A DNA stretch of 64,000 nucleotides from Fredinandcohnia onubensis (GTDB lineage: Bacteria > Bacillota > Bacilli > Bacillales > Bacillaceae_L). Under the pieces are notes generated by a model that was not told the origin of the DNA, searched no databases, and was given only the letters and a program-made list of their open reading frames with translations. Positions 17,277 to 27,074 of this stretch are shown here, in pieces (the first letter of the stretch is position 1; each line of letters begins with the position of its first letter). The position numbers were made by a program, and so were the translations under genes. The DNA is taken from contig NZ_NSEA01000002.1 of assembly GCF_002734285.1 (NCBI RefSeq), positions 1 to 64,000 of the forward strand. Reading direction: 5' to 3'.

Positions 17277-18063
17277 TTAAAAATTTTGGGATTTTTGTAT
17301 ATACATTGCCTCTAGCAGAATTGATTTGAGACTGTGTTAGAAAAATAGCATCAATTAGGTTCGCATGACTTAGGTCTGCATCCCTAAGGTCTGCACCAAT
17401 AAAGTCAGCTTTTCTTAAATCAGCATGGCTCAGATTAGCTGCTATTAGTAGAGTTCCTCGAAAGTTAGCCCCCTGTAAATCAGCGCCTTTTAGATTGGCT
17501 CCTACGAAATCGAGACCCTTCCTTTTTTGTTTCTCTTTATTTTTTTCAGTTAAATCTTTTCGGTACAATTCACTAGATTCCAGCAAAAATTCATTCACCT
17601 TACTTCGATGAGAGACAATGTCAATTTGTAAAATTTCTTCAGGCGTTCTCTCCGTTAATTGTAACGTTTCGTTGTACAGGTTTTGCAGACCTGAATGAAA
17701 CGACTGAGTTTCCCTTAAATTTAATGCTTGATTGAGATACCAAAGCATTTCATGAAGTTGTTGCACAAGGGGGAAAACCTCAAACATTTCGCTGGCTCGT
17801 TCTGAATTCTCTCTCCAATCATGCCCTTTATAAATCGTCTGTGAGACATGTTGACCAGCTCCAAAACACTCATAAGAAACACATCCACGAAACCCTTTTT
17901 CCCTTAATCCCTCATGAATCTTGCATCGATTGTCTGAACATAAATTGCGACATGGCTCTCCACCGTCTTTATTAAAGGGAAAATCTGATGATTTACCATA
18001 AGGTAGGGCTACACAACATAATCCAAAACATTGAGTACAATCTGACTTTAAATAATCATTCAT
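17251..18063 (-). CDS. Cys-rich pentapeptide-repeat protein
   Basis: 270 residues in two parts. Residues 9-65 carry many cysteines in CTQCFGLCC, CRNLC, RCKIHE and GCVSYEC, which look like a metal-binding cluster. Residues about 185-245 are about a dozen A(D/N)LxxAxL pentapeptide units (GANLKGADLQGANFRG and on) that fold as a right-handed beta helix. A helical region joins them. Related proteins occur in Bacillus and actinomycetes with no assigned role; the beta helix may mimic DNA or bind protein. It lies between the two copies of a 26-bp direct repeat, so it may be an acquired cassette. Confidence 0.78.
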   Translation of the reverse strand: MNDYLKSDCTQCFGLCCVALPYGKSSDFPFNKDGGEPCRNLCSDNRCKIHEGLREKGFRGCVSYECFGAGQHVSQTIYKGHDWRENSERASEMFEVFPLVQQLHEMLWYLNQALNLRETQSFHSGLQNLYNETLQLTERTPEEILQIDIVSHRSKVNEFLLESSELYRKDLTEKNKEKQKRKGLDFVGANLKGADLQGANFRGTLLIAANLSHADLRKADFIGADLRDADLSHANLIDAIFLTQSQINSARGNVYTKIPKFLNRPTHWLK

Positions 18064-18154
18064 TCACAACACTTCCATATTTCCTAAATATATTCCAAGT
18101 ATAAATGAAAGAACATTCTTTTTATACAGTTAATTAGCAGAGGTACACTGTGCC

Positions 18155-18180
18155 TTATTTTAGCTAATAAGTTGGTCTAT
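18155..18180. repeat. 26-bp direct repeat, right copy
   Basis: Second copy of the repeat at 17251-17276, separated by 904 bp from the first. Here it encodes the C-terminal DQLIS and the stop of the reductase-like gene. Confidence 0.7.
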
Positions 18181-18780
18181 CCCTATTCGCTTAACAAATT
18201 TATAAAATTGCTCCCGCTTTTTACCTTTTTCTGCATATGTAGAAATGATTTTATCGATAGAATCATAAAGTTCCTCTGGTGTAAGGTTCTCCTTCAGCAA
18301 GGTACCAACCTCAGCATCCTTTCCTTTCGCTTTCCCACCAACATATAAATCATATTGGTCTCTCATTTTCATAATTCCGATATCGTTAACAAGCGGCTCA
18401 CCGCAACCAACCGGGCACCCCGTATACGCCACCTTAAGCGTAAATGGGACAGGCTTCCCAGCAATACGTCGATTGATCTCTTTTGCAACCGGCATGCCTT
18501 CTTCCTCTTCCCCTTTGCAAAAATTGCACGTTCTTAAACTCTTAACGAAATTTCCGACTGGATAACAAGTTAACCCCTCCCGCTCGAATTCCTCAATGAT
18601 TTCTTCCTTTTGATTTTCGGGGATTTCGATGTAGAGCTGTTGAAATGTCGTCAATTCTAGCTCCTCATCATCATTCATATATTTAGAAATAGCCACAAGT
18701 TGCTTTGCATTCAGTTTTGCACCAAATCCAATGCCTCCATTTATGGCAATCTTAATTTTTTTCACATCGTCTCCCATCAT
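18160..18780 (-). CDS. Siroheme / 4Fe-4S nitrite-sulfite reductase domain protein
   Basis: About 206 residues, far shorter than full sulfite or nitrite reductases (over 500). It has one ferredoxin-like half domain (residues 8-85, including TTFQQLYIEIPE) and the cysteine set that holds the 4Fe-4S cluster and siroheme: RTCNFCKG (near 87) and TGCPVGCGEP (near 122). Such single-module proteins are widespread in Bacillus but their electron donor and substrate are unsettled. ATG 18780 fits the AGGGG ribosome site best. A CsoR/CstR-type operator lies about 78 bp upstream, identical to sites near csoR, linking it to copper or reactive-sulfur control. Confidence 0.8.
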   Translation of the reverse strand: MMGDDVKKIKIAINGGIGFGAKLNAKQLVAISKYMNDDEELELTTFQQLYIEIPENQKEEIIEEFEREGLTCYPVGNFVKSLRTCNFCKGEEEEGMPVAKEINRRIAGKPVPFTLKVAYTGCPVGCGEPLVNDIGIMKMRDQYDLYVGGKAKGKDAEVGTLLKENLTPEELYDSIDKIISTYAEKGKKREQFYKFVKRIGIDQLIS

Positions 18781-18857
18781 AAACACACCCCTATTTAATA
18801 CACCCGGTAGGTATATATCACTTTATATTTATAGACTATATGTATTCCTAGTTTACT

Positions 18858-18874
18858 ATACCCCCCTAATGTAT
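18858..18874. promoter_or_regulatory. CsoR/CstR-type operator 1
   Basis: ATACCCCCCTAATGTAT, a 17-bp site with the C-tract flanked by ATAC/GTAT typical of CsoR-family operators. On the minus strand it ends in TATAGT, a plausible -10 for the reductase-like gene. Identical to 23738-23754. Confidence 0.72.
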
Positions 18875-18907
18875 GTAAACTTTTTTTAACACTGAACAAA
18901 CCAAATC

Positions 18908-18933
18908 AAAAGCAGCCCCTAGGGACTGCTTTA
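18908..18933 (-). terminator. Terminator of the YcdB-like gene
   Basis: AAAGCAG-CCCCTAGGGA-CTGCTTT dyad just past the stop codon at 18940, followed on the minus strand by TTTTGATTT. Confidence 0.65.
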
Positions 18934-18939
18934 CAAAAA

Positions 18940-20445
18940 TCACTTAATAAACGTCGCGTCACCCACATCCACATACATCGCTTCCCCACTAATTGCGTCA
19001 ATCGCACGGACGTGGCCTACTGTATCTGGAAAGTCTGCTACATAGGCAAGGGTATAAATAGACTTTCCGTCTTCATCATACTCACGAATAAACATTCGTT
19101 CCATTTTCAAATGCCTTTTATAAATTTCTTTTGCCTCATTAACTGAAATAATAGGTTTGGTCGGTAGATTGCTATATTGATCCAGGGATGGAACGTCCAA
19201 GTTGAAATGAGTTATTTTTCCTGTATATCTTCCAACCTCGATTACTGTCACATGATTAACAACTCGCAGCCCCTGATGGAATAAGTGAACATAGAAGGTG
19301 TAGGTTTCCTCAACTTCAACGTACTCCTCTTCCCAATCTTCGAACTCCTCATCAAACAATTCGGCTTCATTTAAATCTTCTTCAAGCTCAAATGCTGCTT
19401 CTTCCTCAAACTCTTCAATATCATCCTCAAACTCATCATCGAATTCATCGTTTTCCGTTTCAAAGATTTCGAGTCTAAATCGTTCATGTGCATCAGGAAA
19501 CTGTTTAAACAACAAACTCATTGCCAGTTCTTGCGCATTTTCTAAGCCAATTTCTTCCCCATTATTATCATGTTCTTCTCCATTTTTAACTTGTAAAAGG
19601 CACACTGTTTTCTCATCAAAACAAAGTCTTATCACATGATTGGACTCTTCTTCCATATCAAAAGAATACGAATCTAGAGATTCTTGCTTGGTCCAAACTT
19701 CAATCCGTTTCCCATCCTCTACCTGCATATCTAAAACTGTATAATCAGATGTTAGACCGACTAGTTCGTATACATCCTGGATAGGGGAATCACGTTTTAC
19801 TATGGTCAAATCGGTTGGATATTCTTCTCTTATACTTGGAGAATCTGAACCATCAACAGGAATCTCCATGATTTGCTCAATCACACTGTAAGAAAGGTGG
19901 TAATTGTTATCTCCGTTTTTATAAACTTCATGATCGAATTGTTGAATATTTAACTCGAAGTCTAGTCCTTCGATGTATTTTTCCAAAGCTTCCTCTTCAG
20001 ATACAACGATATCAGAATAACGAATCTCATAGTCTTCATCTGTACTGTAAAAACTCATGATTTGACCTGAGGTCGAAATCGTTATTGTAAAACCAGTGCT
20101 ATGTATAAACAAACCATATTTCTCATCTCTTTTTTCATATGTCACCATATAGGGATTATCTAAATCTAGGATTCCCGAAAACTCGTATTCTTGCTGCCCT
20201 GGGAAAAAGGTGTCAACGAATTTTTTCGCAACCGCCGTTAATTCTTCTTTCTTAAGCTTCCCCTCAGGTGCATCATCCACTAACGAGTAGCTTACTAACT
20301 CTCCCTTTTCATTCAGTGAATAGCTCCCGATGACTTCATCTGAACTTGCATCAAAAATATCAAAAATTTCGTCTTCATACTCCGATACTTCATCATACGC
20401 TCTTACTGGCAAAAATGTCTGCAACTTCTCCATTATTTTGTTCAT
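18940..20445 (-). CDS. YcdB/YcdC-domain (PepSY-like) protein with acidic insert
   Basis: About 501 residues; ATG 20445 follows GAGGAGGGG at good spacing and is preferred to an in-frame ATG-like start 21 bases upstream. The fold repeats (GSYSLNEKGELVSYSL; ITISTSGQIMSFY; IIEVGRYTGKITHFN) are those of the YcdB/YcdC (DUF4901) family, related to PepSY domains. No signal peptide is seen. Residues about 340-390 form a highly acidic low-complexity insert rich in Glu and Asp. Function unknown; PepSY-type domains are often thought to restrain peptidases. It lies just downstream of copZ but after a terminator. Confidence 0.72.
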   Translation of the reverse strand: MNKIMEKLQTFLPVRAYDEVSEYEDEIFDIFDASSDEVIGSYSLNEKGELVSYSLVDDAPEGKLKKEELTAVAKKFVDTFFPGQQEYEFSGILDLDNPYMVTYEKRDEKYGLFIHSTGFTITISTSGQIMSFYSTDEDYEIRYSDIVVSEEEALEKYIEGLDFELNIQQFDHEVYKNGDNNYHLSYSVIEQIMEIPVDGSDSPSIREEYPTDLTIVKRDSPIQDVYELVGLTSDYTVLDMQVEDGKRIEVWTKQESLDSYSFDMEEESNHVIRLCFDEKTVCLLQVKNGEEHDNNGEEIGLENAQELAMSLLFKQFPDAHERFRLEIFETENDEFDDEFEDDIEEFEEEAAFELEEDLNEAELFDEEFEDWEEEYVEVEETYTFYVHLFHQGLRVVNHVTVIEVGRYTGKITHFNLDVPSLDQYSNLPTKPIISVNEAKEIYKRHLKMERMFIREYDEDGKSIYTLAYVADFPDTVGHVRAIDAISGEAMYVDVGDATFIK

Positions 20446-20469
20446 GATACCCCTCCTCTGCACCAAAAA

Positions 20470-20497
20470 GGGAGTTCATGTCTAACCACGAACTCCC
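20470..20497 (-). terminator. Terminator of the copper operon
   Basis: GGGAGTTC (20470-20477) and GAACTCCC (20490-20497) pair; on the minus strand TTTTT follows. It lies between copZ and the YcdB-like gene. Confidence 0.78.
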
Positions 20498-20516
20498 ATA
20501 CTGGTGTAATGTAATT

Positions 20517-20726
20517 TTATGATACAACATCATAGCCTTCTTCTTCAATTGCTTCTTTCATTGCATCTACGCTTACTTTAGATTCATCGTAAGTAACATC
20601 TACTTTACCTGTTTCTAAGTGAACTTCAGCAACTGATACGCCATTTAAGTTTTTCAATGCTCCTTCGACTGCTGCTTTGCAGTGACCACATGACATGCCT
20701 TGTACGTCTAATGTTTTCTTTTCCAT
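20517..20726 (-). CDS. copZ: Copper chaperone CopZ
   Basis: 69-residue heavy-metal-associated (HMA) domain with the Cu(I) site MSCGHC (10-15) and the usual beta-alpha-beta-beta-alpha-beta length. It carries cytosolic Cu(I) to the CopA ATPase encoded just upstream in the same direction. The start follows AAGGAGGTG. Third gene of csoR-copA-copZ, with about 90 bp before it. Confidence 0.95.
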   Translation of the reverse strand: MEKKTLDVQGMSCGHCKAAVEGALKNLNGVSVAEVHLETGKVDVTYDESKVSVDAMKEAIEEEGYDVVS

Positions 20727-20815
20727 GATGTTTTCACCTCCTTAAATGGAAGAGTGTCTAGTACTATCCTAATCGGCTCGAGACAAAAATCGTCTGCTGA
20801 AGCCAAGCACTATTC

Positions 20816-23212
20816 TTATAATTTCACTCGTTTTAAACGAAGTGAGTTTGAAACAACACTTACTGAGCTCAGTGCCATTGCAGCACCGGCAATCCATGGT
20901 GCAAGTAATCCAATCGCAGCGACCGGAATACCAGCAACATTGTATCCGAAAGCCCAGAATAGGTTTTGACGGATATTTTTAATCGTTTCGTGACTAATTT
21001 TAATGGCTTTCGGAATCAGCAATAGCTCCCCGCCAAGAATTGTTAAGTCAGCTGCTTCGATTGCAACTTCTGTACCTGTGCCAATGGCAATCCCGATATC
21101 TGCTGTGACAAGAGCAGGTGCATCATTTACACCATCCCCAACCATGGCAACCTTTTTACCTTTAGCCTGAAGCTCTTTCACTTTGTCTGCTTTTTCTTCA
21201 GGTAACACTTGTGCAATCACCTGGTCGATTCCAACTTGCTTAGAAATCGCTTGTGCAGTTCTTTCGTTATCACCCGTTAGCATGATGACCTCAATGCCCA
21301 TTTCTTTTAATTGCTTAATCGCTTCTGGTGCTGTTTCCTTGATCGTATCAGCAACGGCAATCATTCCGCGATATTCGCCATCAATTGCAATTAACATGGC
21401 TGTTTTTCCTTGTGTTTCATATTGAACTAGTTGCTCTTCAGAACCAGTAGTTATAATGAGATGATCCATCATTAATTTTCGATTTCCGACAAGAATGTGT
21501 TTTCCAGAAATTCTTGCTTCGATACCATGGCCGGGTATGGCTCTAAAATCTTCGACCTCTAAAAACTCGATATCATTCTCTGTTGCATAGGCAACAATTG
21601 CCTCTGCAAGTGGATGCTCTGAACCTTTTTCCGCACTAGCTAATAGTTGAATTGCTTCATCGTCACCCGTAAAATCAGTAACTTCTGGTTTACCTTTTGT
21701 GATTGTTCCGGTTTTATCTAAAACAATCGCTTCAATTTGATGTGTACGTTCTAAGTGTTCTCCACCTTTGAATAAGATCCCGCTCTCAGCCGCTCTTCCT
21801 GTTCCAACCATAATGGATGTCGGAGTGGCAAGGCCTAAAGCACACGGACATGCAATCACGAGTACGGCAATCGCTGCGATTAATGCAGGCTCAAATCGAC
21901 CTGGCTCCACAAAAGCAATCCAGATAACAAAGGTTAAAATTGCTATACCAATAACAATTGGAACGAAATAACCTGAGATCACATCAGCAAGACGTTGAAT
22001 TGGCGCCTTTGAGCCTTGCGCTTCCTCCACAACTTTAATGATGGATGCAAGAGCTGTATCTTTCCCAACTTTTGTTGCTTCCATTTCAATAGCGCCATTT
22101 TTATTAATCGTAGATCCAATTAGTTTTGCACCTGGATCTTTTTCAATTGGAATCGATTCACCAGTAAGCATTGATTCATCAACAGACGTTCTTCCTTTAA
22201 CCACGATACCGTCTACAGGTATTTTTTCACCTGGTTTTACAAGTACACGATCTCCAACAACAACGTCTTCAACTGGAATCATGACTTCTTTTCCATCCCG
22301 AATCACGCGCGCTTCTTTCGCCTGCAGATTTAACAATTCAGAAATCGCATTTGTTGTATGACTCTTTGCTCTTGCCTCTAAAAACTTACCGAATAAAATC
22401 AATGTAATTAAAACGGCACTCGTTTCAAAGTACAAATGTGGCATATAATGTGCGTTCCCAATTGTTTTGATTGCTTCATATAAACTGTAAAAATAAGCTG
22501 CACTTGTACCTAATGCGACAAGCACATCCATATTGGCTCCACCATTTCGAAGGTTCTTATAGGCACCCTCATAAAATTGCCAGCCGATAATAAATTGAAC
22601 CGGTGTCGCTAATGCAAATTGAAACCATGGGTTCATAAAAATAGCCGGTACGTTCATTCCAAATAAATGAACAAGCATCGTTACTAACAACGGCGCTGAA
22701 AGCAGAGCCGAAATAATTAATTTCGTTTTTTTAGATTGAAGCTCTTTTTCTTTGTAGGTTTGTTTTTCCTCAGCTTCCGCCTTTGGTTTCGCGTCATACC
22801 CTAGCTTCTGTATCTTCTCAATCAGGTCTTTGACATCAATCATCCCTGGGTTGTATTCAATTGCGGCACTTTCAGTTGTTAAGTTGACCGTTGCCAGCTT
22901 AACACCCTGTTGTTTATTTAAAACCTTCTCAATCCGAGTAGAACAGGCCGCACATGTCATTCCAAAAACATCGAGTTCTGTTTTTTCCATGACAACGCCA
23001 TATCCGATATGTTCAATTTTATTTGTAATATCCTCTATGGAGATCTTTTCCGGGTCATAATTAACAGTTGCTTTTTCCGTTGTTAAATTAACCTGCGCTT
23101 CCACCCCGTCCATTTTATTTAACTGTTTTTCAATACGGTTGGAACAGGCAGCACACGTCATTCCCGTTACACCAAGTGTTGTATGTTGCATTGCACGCTG
23201 AGCCTCACTCAT
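20816..23212 (-). CDS. copA: Copper-exporting P1B-type ATPase CopA
   Basis: 798 residues: two N-terminal HMA domains, each with GMTCAACS (near 16 and 84), eight membrane helices, the metal-channel motif [11 protein letters not shown], phosphorylation site DKTGT, nucleotide-binding GSEHPLAEA and hinge [10 protein letters not shown]. This is a complete Cu(I) exporter of the cell membrane, length as in B. subtilis CopA (about 800). It follows csoR by 13 bp and precedes copZ, so one transcript under CsoR control is expected. Confidence 0.96.
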   Translation of the reverse strand: MSEAQRAMQHTTLGVTGMTCAACSNRIEKQLNKMDGVEAQVNLTTEKATVNYDPEKISIEDITNKIEHIGYGVVMEKTELDVFGMTCAACSTRIEKVLNKQQGVKLATVNLTTESAAIEYNPGMIDVKDLIEKIQKLGYDAKPKAEAEEKQTYKEKELQSKKTKLIISALLSAPLLVTMLVHLFGMNVPAIFMNPWFQFALATPVQFIIGWQFYEGAYKNLRNGGANMDVLVALGTSAAYFYSLYEAIKTIGNAHYMPHLYFETSAVLITLILFGKFLEARAKSHTTNAISELLNLQAKEARVIRDGKEVMIPVEDVVVGDRVLVKPGEKIPVDGIVVKGRTSVDESMLTGESIPIEKDPGAKLIGSTINKNGAIEMEATKVGKDTALASIIKVVEEAQGSKAPIQRLADVISGYFVPIVIGIAILTFVIWIAFVEPGRFEPALIAAIAVLVIACPCALGLATPTSIMVGTGRAAESGILFKGGEHLERTHQIEAIVLDKTGTITKGKPEVTDFTGDDEAIQLLASAEKGSEHPLAEAIVAYATENDIEFLEVEDFRAIPGHGIEARISGKHILVGNRKLMMDHLIITTGSEEQLVQYETQGKTAMLIAIDGEYRGMIAVADTIKETAPEAIKQLKEMGIEVIMLTGDNERTAQAISKQVGIDQVIAQVLPEEKADKVKELQAKGKKVAMVGDGVNDAPALVTADIGIAIGTGTEVAIEAADLTILGGELLLIPKAIKISHETIKNIRQNLFWAFGYNVAGIPVAAIGLLAPWIAGAAMALSSVSVVSNSLRLKRVKL

Positions 23213-23225
23213 CGTCTATACCCCC

Positions 23226-23537
23226 TTATTTCGAGAACTGTTTTAAAACAGTCATTAACTCATCAATCGCTTCTTGGCCTTCCCCATTCTTAATTGAATC
23301 ACTAACACAATGTTTCATATGGCGTTCCGTGATTGTAAACCCAGTTTGCTTTAATGCAGATTGAATGGCACTTATTTGTACTAAAATATCTACACAATAA
23401 CGATCCTCTTCAACCATTTTCTGAATACCACGAACCTGACCTTCGATTCGTTTTAAACGGTTAACAATCGCTTGCTTTTCATCTTTTGTTCTTGGTTGAC
23501 TCGGGTGCTCATGTAAAAATTTATCCAAATCAATCAC
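23226..23537 (-). CDS. csoR: Copper-sensing repressor CsoR
   Basis: 103-residue all-helical CsoR-family repressor. The Cu(I) ligands can be seen as Cys in RYCVDIL (near 47), His in RHMKHC (near 72) and Cys (near 76), the C-H-C pattern of CsoR. It represses its own operon by binding the site over the promoter at 23558-23586; Cu(I) releases it. First gene of csoR-copA-copZ. CstR paralogs use the same fold but sense persulfides and lack the His; here the His is present, so copper sensing is favoured. Confidence 0.93.
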   Translation of the reverse strand: MIDLDKFLHEHPSQPRTKDEKQAIVNRLKRIEGQVRGIQKMVEEDRYCVDILVQISAIQSALKQTGFTITERHMKHCVSDSIKNGEGQEAIDELMTVLKQFSK

Positions 23538-23557
23538 TTCCTTTTCTTTATACTCTT

Positions 23558-23586
23558 ACTATACCCCCCTATAGTATTCAAGTCAA
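23558..23586 (-). promoter_or_regulatory. csoR promoter with operator 2
   Basis: On the minus strand TTGACT (23581-23586), a 17-bp spacer and TATAGT (23558-23563). The spacer and -10 are occupied by ATACCCCCCTATAGTAT (23561-23577), so bound CsoR would block polymerase. Confidence 0.85.
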
Positions 23587-23737
23587 TAAAAAAGATTGAT
23601 AAAAAATAGTAAATAAACTTTTTAATTACCGTGAATAGGCATAGTAGGTTTAAATTATAAAAAAAAACAGGTTATGTAAGCCCATTAACAATAGGTAGTG
23701 AATTTATTAATTTTTTTCTTTATAACTAGAGTGTACG

Positions 23738-23754
23738 ATACCCCCCTAATGTAT
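23738..23754. promoter_or_regulatory. CsoR/CstR-type operator 3 (orphan)
   Basis: ATACCCCCCTAATGTAT, identical to 18858-18874. The nearest plus-strand frame is a 5'-truncated nuclease; on the minus strand csoR is 200 bp away. Its original gene seems to be lost. Confidence 0.68.
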
Positions 23755-23865
23755 GCAAAGGTATATTTTGTGACTTTTTATAAAAGACCATTTCTATATT
23801 GTCCGGTAAATTCAACCCTTGAAATTTCCGTGATCTTACATATGATTAATTAATAACATAGATAA

Positions 23866-24201
23866 GATAGCGGACCAATGCCATATGCAGAAGAAGCGCG
23901 TGACTATTTAAATGATTTAGTAGAAGGAAAAGAAATTGTTCTTGAGTTAGGTAAAGGTGATAGTCGTGATAAATACGACCGACTACTTGTCTATGGATTC
24001 TTGCCGACAGGTGAAAACATTCAAGAAACAATGTTAAAAGAAGGTCTTCTAACAGTAAGATATATTTATGAAGACAAAAAGTATCTCGATGATTATATTG
24101 CCGCGATGGAGAAAGCGAAAAATGCAAAAATCGGCGTATGGTCCATTCCTGGATTTGCAGGATATGATCAACCGTACAATTTAGATACTGTTACATACTA
24201 A
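23866..24201 (+). pseudogene. 5'-truncated thermonuclease (SNase-like) gene
   Basis: The frame is open from a stop at 23863 and reads GPMPYAEEARDYLNDLVEGKEI, DKYDRLLVYGF and IGVWSIPGF, which is the second half of a staphylococcal-nuclease-like fold. The N-terminal half with the first catalytic Arg, Glu and the Ca-binding Asp is missing; only the equivalent of Arg87 (YDR) remains. No ribosome site precedes the internal ATG 23878. The product would be inactive. Confidence 0.75.
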
Positions 24202-24291
24202 AGATGATAGAGAAAATAGCCTATCCTTATACAAACATTAATTCGTATATTCTTTACCAAAGATGATAAATCTACCATTAGAGGTGATTTA

Positions 24292-25503
24292 ATGAACATA
24301 CTTTGGGGGATATTCGGAATCTTGGTTGTACTTGGGATAGGCTTATTATTATCACGTAACAGGAGTAATATTAATCCTCGAACAATTCTGATTGGATTAC
24401 TAATTCAATTGAGTTTTGCTTTTATTGTTTTAAAATGGAATACAGGAAGAGCCGCACTTAAATGGGTTTCAATGAGGGTTCAGGATATTGTTAACTACGC
24501 TAATGAAGGAATTTCTTTTCTATTTGGATCGCTTTCAAATGCAGAGGAATTTGGTGTTATTTTTGCAATTCACGTGTTAACAATTATTATCTTCTTTTCT
24601 TCTTTAATCTCAATTCTCTATTATCTTGGGATTATGCAATGGTTCATCAAGATCATCGGAGGAGCATTATCTAAGTTACTCGGAACCTCGATGACTGAAT
24701 CTATGTCTGCAGCTGCAAATATCTTCGTTGGCCAGACAGAAGCACCTTTGGTCATTCGTCCTTACTTAGCTAAAATGACTAACTCGGAACTCTTTGCTGT
24801 AATGACAGGTGGACTAGCTTCGGTTGCAGGTTCTGTCCTTGTAGGTTATGCCCTCTTAGGTGTCCCATTAGAATACCTTTTAGCTGCAAGTTTCATGGCT
24901 GCACCAGCTGGACTTATATTAGCAAAGATTATTATGCCTGAGACCGAGCATTCCAACATAAAGGATTATGAAATGCAAAAAGATTCTGATTCTACTAACG
25001 TAATCGATGCTGCAGCTCGAGGGGCAAGTGATGGTTTACAACTTGCTTTAAATGTTGGGGCCATGTTACTCGCCTTTATTGCACTCATTGCGTTAATAAA
25101 CGGGATATTAAGTGGACTTGGAGGTATATTTGGGTATAACGCTTTAAGTCTTGAAAGCATCTTAGGAATCATTTTTTCACCGATTGCATTTGCCGTGGGT
25201 GTACCATGGTCAGAAGCAATCACTGCTGGGAGCTTTATAGGTCAAAAGCTTGTCTTAAATGAATTTGTGGCTTATTCTTCTTTTGCCCCTCGAATTCCTG
25301 AACTTACTGAAAAAACCGTCATCGTTGTCAGCTTTGCATTATGTGGTTTTGCAAATTTAAGTTCAATGGCCATTCTGCTTGGTGGATTAGGTGGACTAGC
25401 ACCCTCACGACGCTCAGATATTGCAAAATTGGGATTACGAGCAGTTGCTGCTGGGATGCTTGCTTCCTTACTAAGTGCTGCGATTGCCGGGATGTTTATA
25501 TAA
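24292..25503 (+). CDS. nupC: NupC-type concentrative nucleoside transporter
   Basis: 403 residues, about ten membrane segments, of the concentrative nucleoside transporter (CNT/NupC) family, which takes up nucleosides with H+ or Na+. Conserved features include [13 protein letters not shown] (near 143-155), [13 protein letters not shown], the [19 protein letters not shown] loop and the late [16 protein letters not shown]. Start ATG follows GAGGTGAT. It stands alone with its own terminator. No purine riboswitch is visible in the leader. B. subtilis has three such proteins (NupC, YutK and a purine-specific one); which is closest cannot be settled here. Confidence 0.9.
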   Translation: MNILWGIFGILVVLGIGLLLSRNRSNINPRTILIGLLIQLSFAFIVLKWNTGRAALKWVSMRVQDIVNYANEGISFLFGSLSNAEEFGVIFAIHVLTIIIFFSSLISILYYLGIMQWFIKIIGGALSKLLGTSMTESMSAAANIFVGQTEAPLVIRPYLAKMTNSELFAVMTGGLASVAGSVLVGYALLGVPLEYLLAASFMAAPAGLILAKIIMPETEHSNIKDYEMQKDSDSTNVIDAAARGASDGLQLALNVGAMLLAFIALIALINGILSGLGGIFGYNALSLESILGIIFSPIAFAVGVPWSEAITAGSFIGQKLVLNEFVAYSSFAPRIPELTEKTVIVVSFALCGFANLSSMAILLGGLGGLAPSRRSDIAKLGLRAVAAGMLASLLSAAIAGMFI

Positions 25504-25511
25504 ACTATCAG

Positions 25512-25542
25512 AAAAAGGATAAGGGGTTGCCTTATCCTTTTT
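25512..25542. terminator. Bidirectional terminator between nupC and scoB
   Basis: AAAAAGGATAAGG (25512-25524) and CCTTATCCTTTTT (25530-25542): a 13-bp perfect stem with a five-base loop and T-runs in both directions. Confidence 0.9.
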
Positions 25543-25558
25543 GAATTGATTCACACGT

Positions 25559-26218
25559 CTAAAATGCATCAAGTTTTACTTCATCTGCTATGATCAATTC
25601 AGCTTCAGTAGTTTCAACTATATCTTGAACACTATACCCCTTTGCTACTTCAACTAATTTTAAGCCATTCTCTGTGACATCAATAACGGCTTGATCTGTG
25701 ATAATGCGATCTACTACTTTTTGACCTGTAAGTGGTAGGCTACATTTTTTCAATATTTTAGGCTGACCATGTTTATTCACATGCTCCATAATGACAATCG
25801 TCTTTTTGGCACCGTGAACTAAGTCCATAGCGCCACCCATGCCTTTAATCATCTTGCCAGGAATCATCCAGTTGGCTAAATCTCCATTCTCAGCCACCTC
25901 CATACCGCCCAAGATTGCGATATCGATATGTCCGCCACGAATCATCGCAAAAGACTCGGCACTGCTAAAAAAGCTAGCACCCTTCATTGCCGTGACTGTT
26001 TCTTTTCCTGCGTTGATAAGGTCAGGATCCACCTCTTCCTTTAAAGGATATGGCCCAATTCCTAATAATCCGTTTTCAGATTGTAAAACCACATGTTTAT
26101 TGTCCGCAATATAATTTGCTACCATTGTTGGCATGCCAATTCCCAGATTCACATAGTTTCCGTCCTGAATTTCCTGTTCTGCCCTTTGTGCAATCTTCAC
26201 TCTCACGTAATTCGACAT
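25559..26218 (-). CDS. scoB: 3-oxoacid CoA-transferase subunit B
   Basis: 219 residues of the CoA-transferase family I beta subunit. The active-site Glu lies in QSENGLLG (near 52), and [30 protein letters not shown] is family-typical. With subunit A it moves CoA from succinyl-CoA to acetoacetate or another short ketoacid in the cytosol. It starts 13 bp after scoA and both share a strong terminator. Confidence 0.93.
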   Translation of the reverse strand: MSNYVRVKIAQRAEQEIQDGNYVNLGIGMPTMVANYIADNKHVVLQSENGLLGIGPYPLKEEVDPDLINAGKETVTAMKGASFFSSAESFAMIRGGHIDIAILGGMEVAENGDLANWMIPGKMIKGMGGAMDLVHGAKKTIVIMEHVNKHGQPKILKKCSLPLTGQKVVDRIITDQAVIDVTENGLKLVEVAKGYSVQDIVETTEAELIIADEVKLDAF

Positions 26219-26231
26219 CGTTCTACCTCCC

Positions 26232-26921
26232 CTAATCTCTTACTGTTAAACGTTCAATTCGTTTTTCATGCTTACCTACAATAAGTCCTTGAACATAAAT
26301 ACTCGGTGTGTGAATTTCGTTAGGATCGAGTTCGCCAACCTCTACAATCTCCTCTACCTCTGCAATCGTGTATTTCCCAGCTGCAGCCATGATTGGATTA
26401 AGGTTCTGTGCTGTTTGTCGATAGACTAGATTTCCTAATTTATCTGCTTTCCATGCTTTAACTAAACTAAAATCAGCGGTTAATCCTTCTTCTAATAAGT
26501 ATTCTTTTCCATTAAACTCTCTTGTTTCGCGTCCCTCAGCAATTGGCGTTCCAACTCCTGCTGGGGTATAAAATGCTGGAATGCCCGATCCACCAGCCCG
26601 AATTTTCTCCGCTAATGATCCTTGTGGAACTAGCTGAACCTCCAATTCACCACTTAACACCTGCCTTTCAAACTCCTTGTTTTCCCCCACATAAGAGGAA
26701 ATCATCTTTTTGATTTGTTTATTTTGCAAAAGGATTCCAAGTCCCCAATCATCTACTCCACAGTTATTGGAAATCACTGTTAAATCCTTTACATTCGCCT
26801 GCCGTAGGCCAATGATTAGATTTTCAGGAATTCCAACAAGGCCAAAGCCACCTACCATTAAGGTCATCCTATCTTTGATAGCGCTTACAGCTTCTTCAAA
26901 GCTTGTAAATATAGTTTTCAT
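26232..26921 (-). CDS. scoA: 3-oxoacid CoA-transferase subunit A
   Basis: 229 residues, CoA-transferase family I alpha subunit. The signature [13 protein letters not shown] (near 24-36) and [11 protein letters not shown] (near 53-63) are present, as is [16 protein letters not shown]. First gene of scoAB, transcribed away from a LysR gene across a 153-bp gap, so that regulator probably controls it. Length fits ScoA of B. subtilis (about 238). Confidence 0.93.
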   Translation of the reverse strand: MKTIFTSFEEAVSAIKDRMTLMVGGFGLVGIPENLIIGLRQANVKDLTVISNNCGVDDWGLGILLQNKQIKKMISSYVGENKEFERQVLSGELEVQLVPQGSLAEKIRAGGSGIPAFYTPAGVGTPIAEGRETREFNGKEYLLEEGLTADFSLVKAWKADKLGNLVYRQTAQNLNPIMAAAGKYTIAEVEEIVEVGELDPNEIHTPSIYVQGLIVGKHEKRIERLTVRD

Positions 26922-27028
26922 TTATTTCCCCTCCTGAAATACGATATTTGAATCTCTGTATTTATTTCATAATTTTCAATATCTTCTTAATAAAATTTTA
27001 CAACAATCCTATTTATCCGTAAAATGAA

Positions 27029-27049
27029 TAATAAGAATAATCTTTATTA
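27029..27049. promoter_or_regulatory. Possible LysR-type operator between scoA and lysR gene
   Basis: TAATAAG-AATAAT-CTTTATTA, an imperfect inverted repeat in the divergent region, of the T-N11-A kind bound by LysR regulators. The region is AT-rich, so chance is possible. Confidence 0.35.
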
Positions 27050-27074
27050 CAAAACGGAATAAAAGGAGGCTTCT

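Noticed and set aside
24202-24291. Purine riboswitch before nupC
   Set aside because: The conserved purine aptamer core words and loop-loop pairing are not present; the leader is short.
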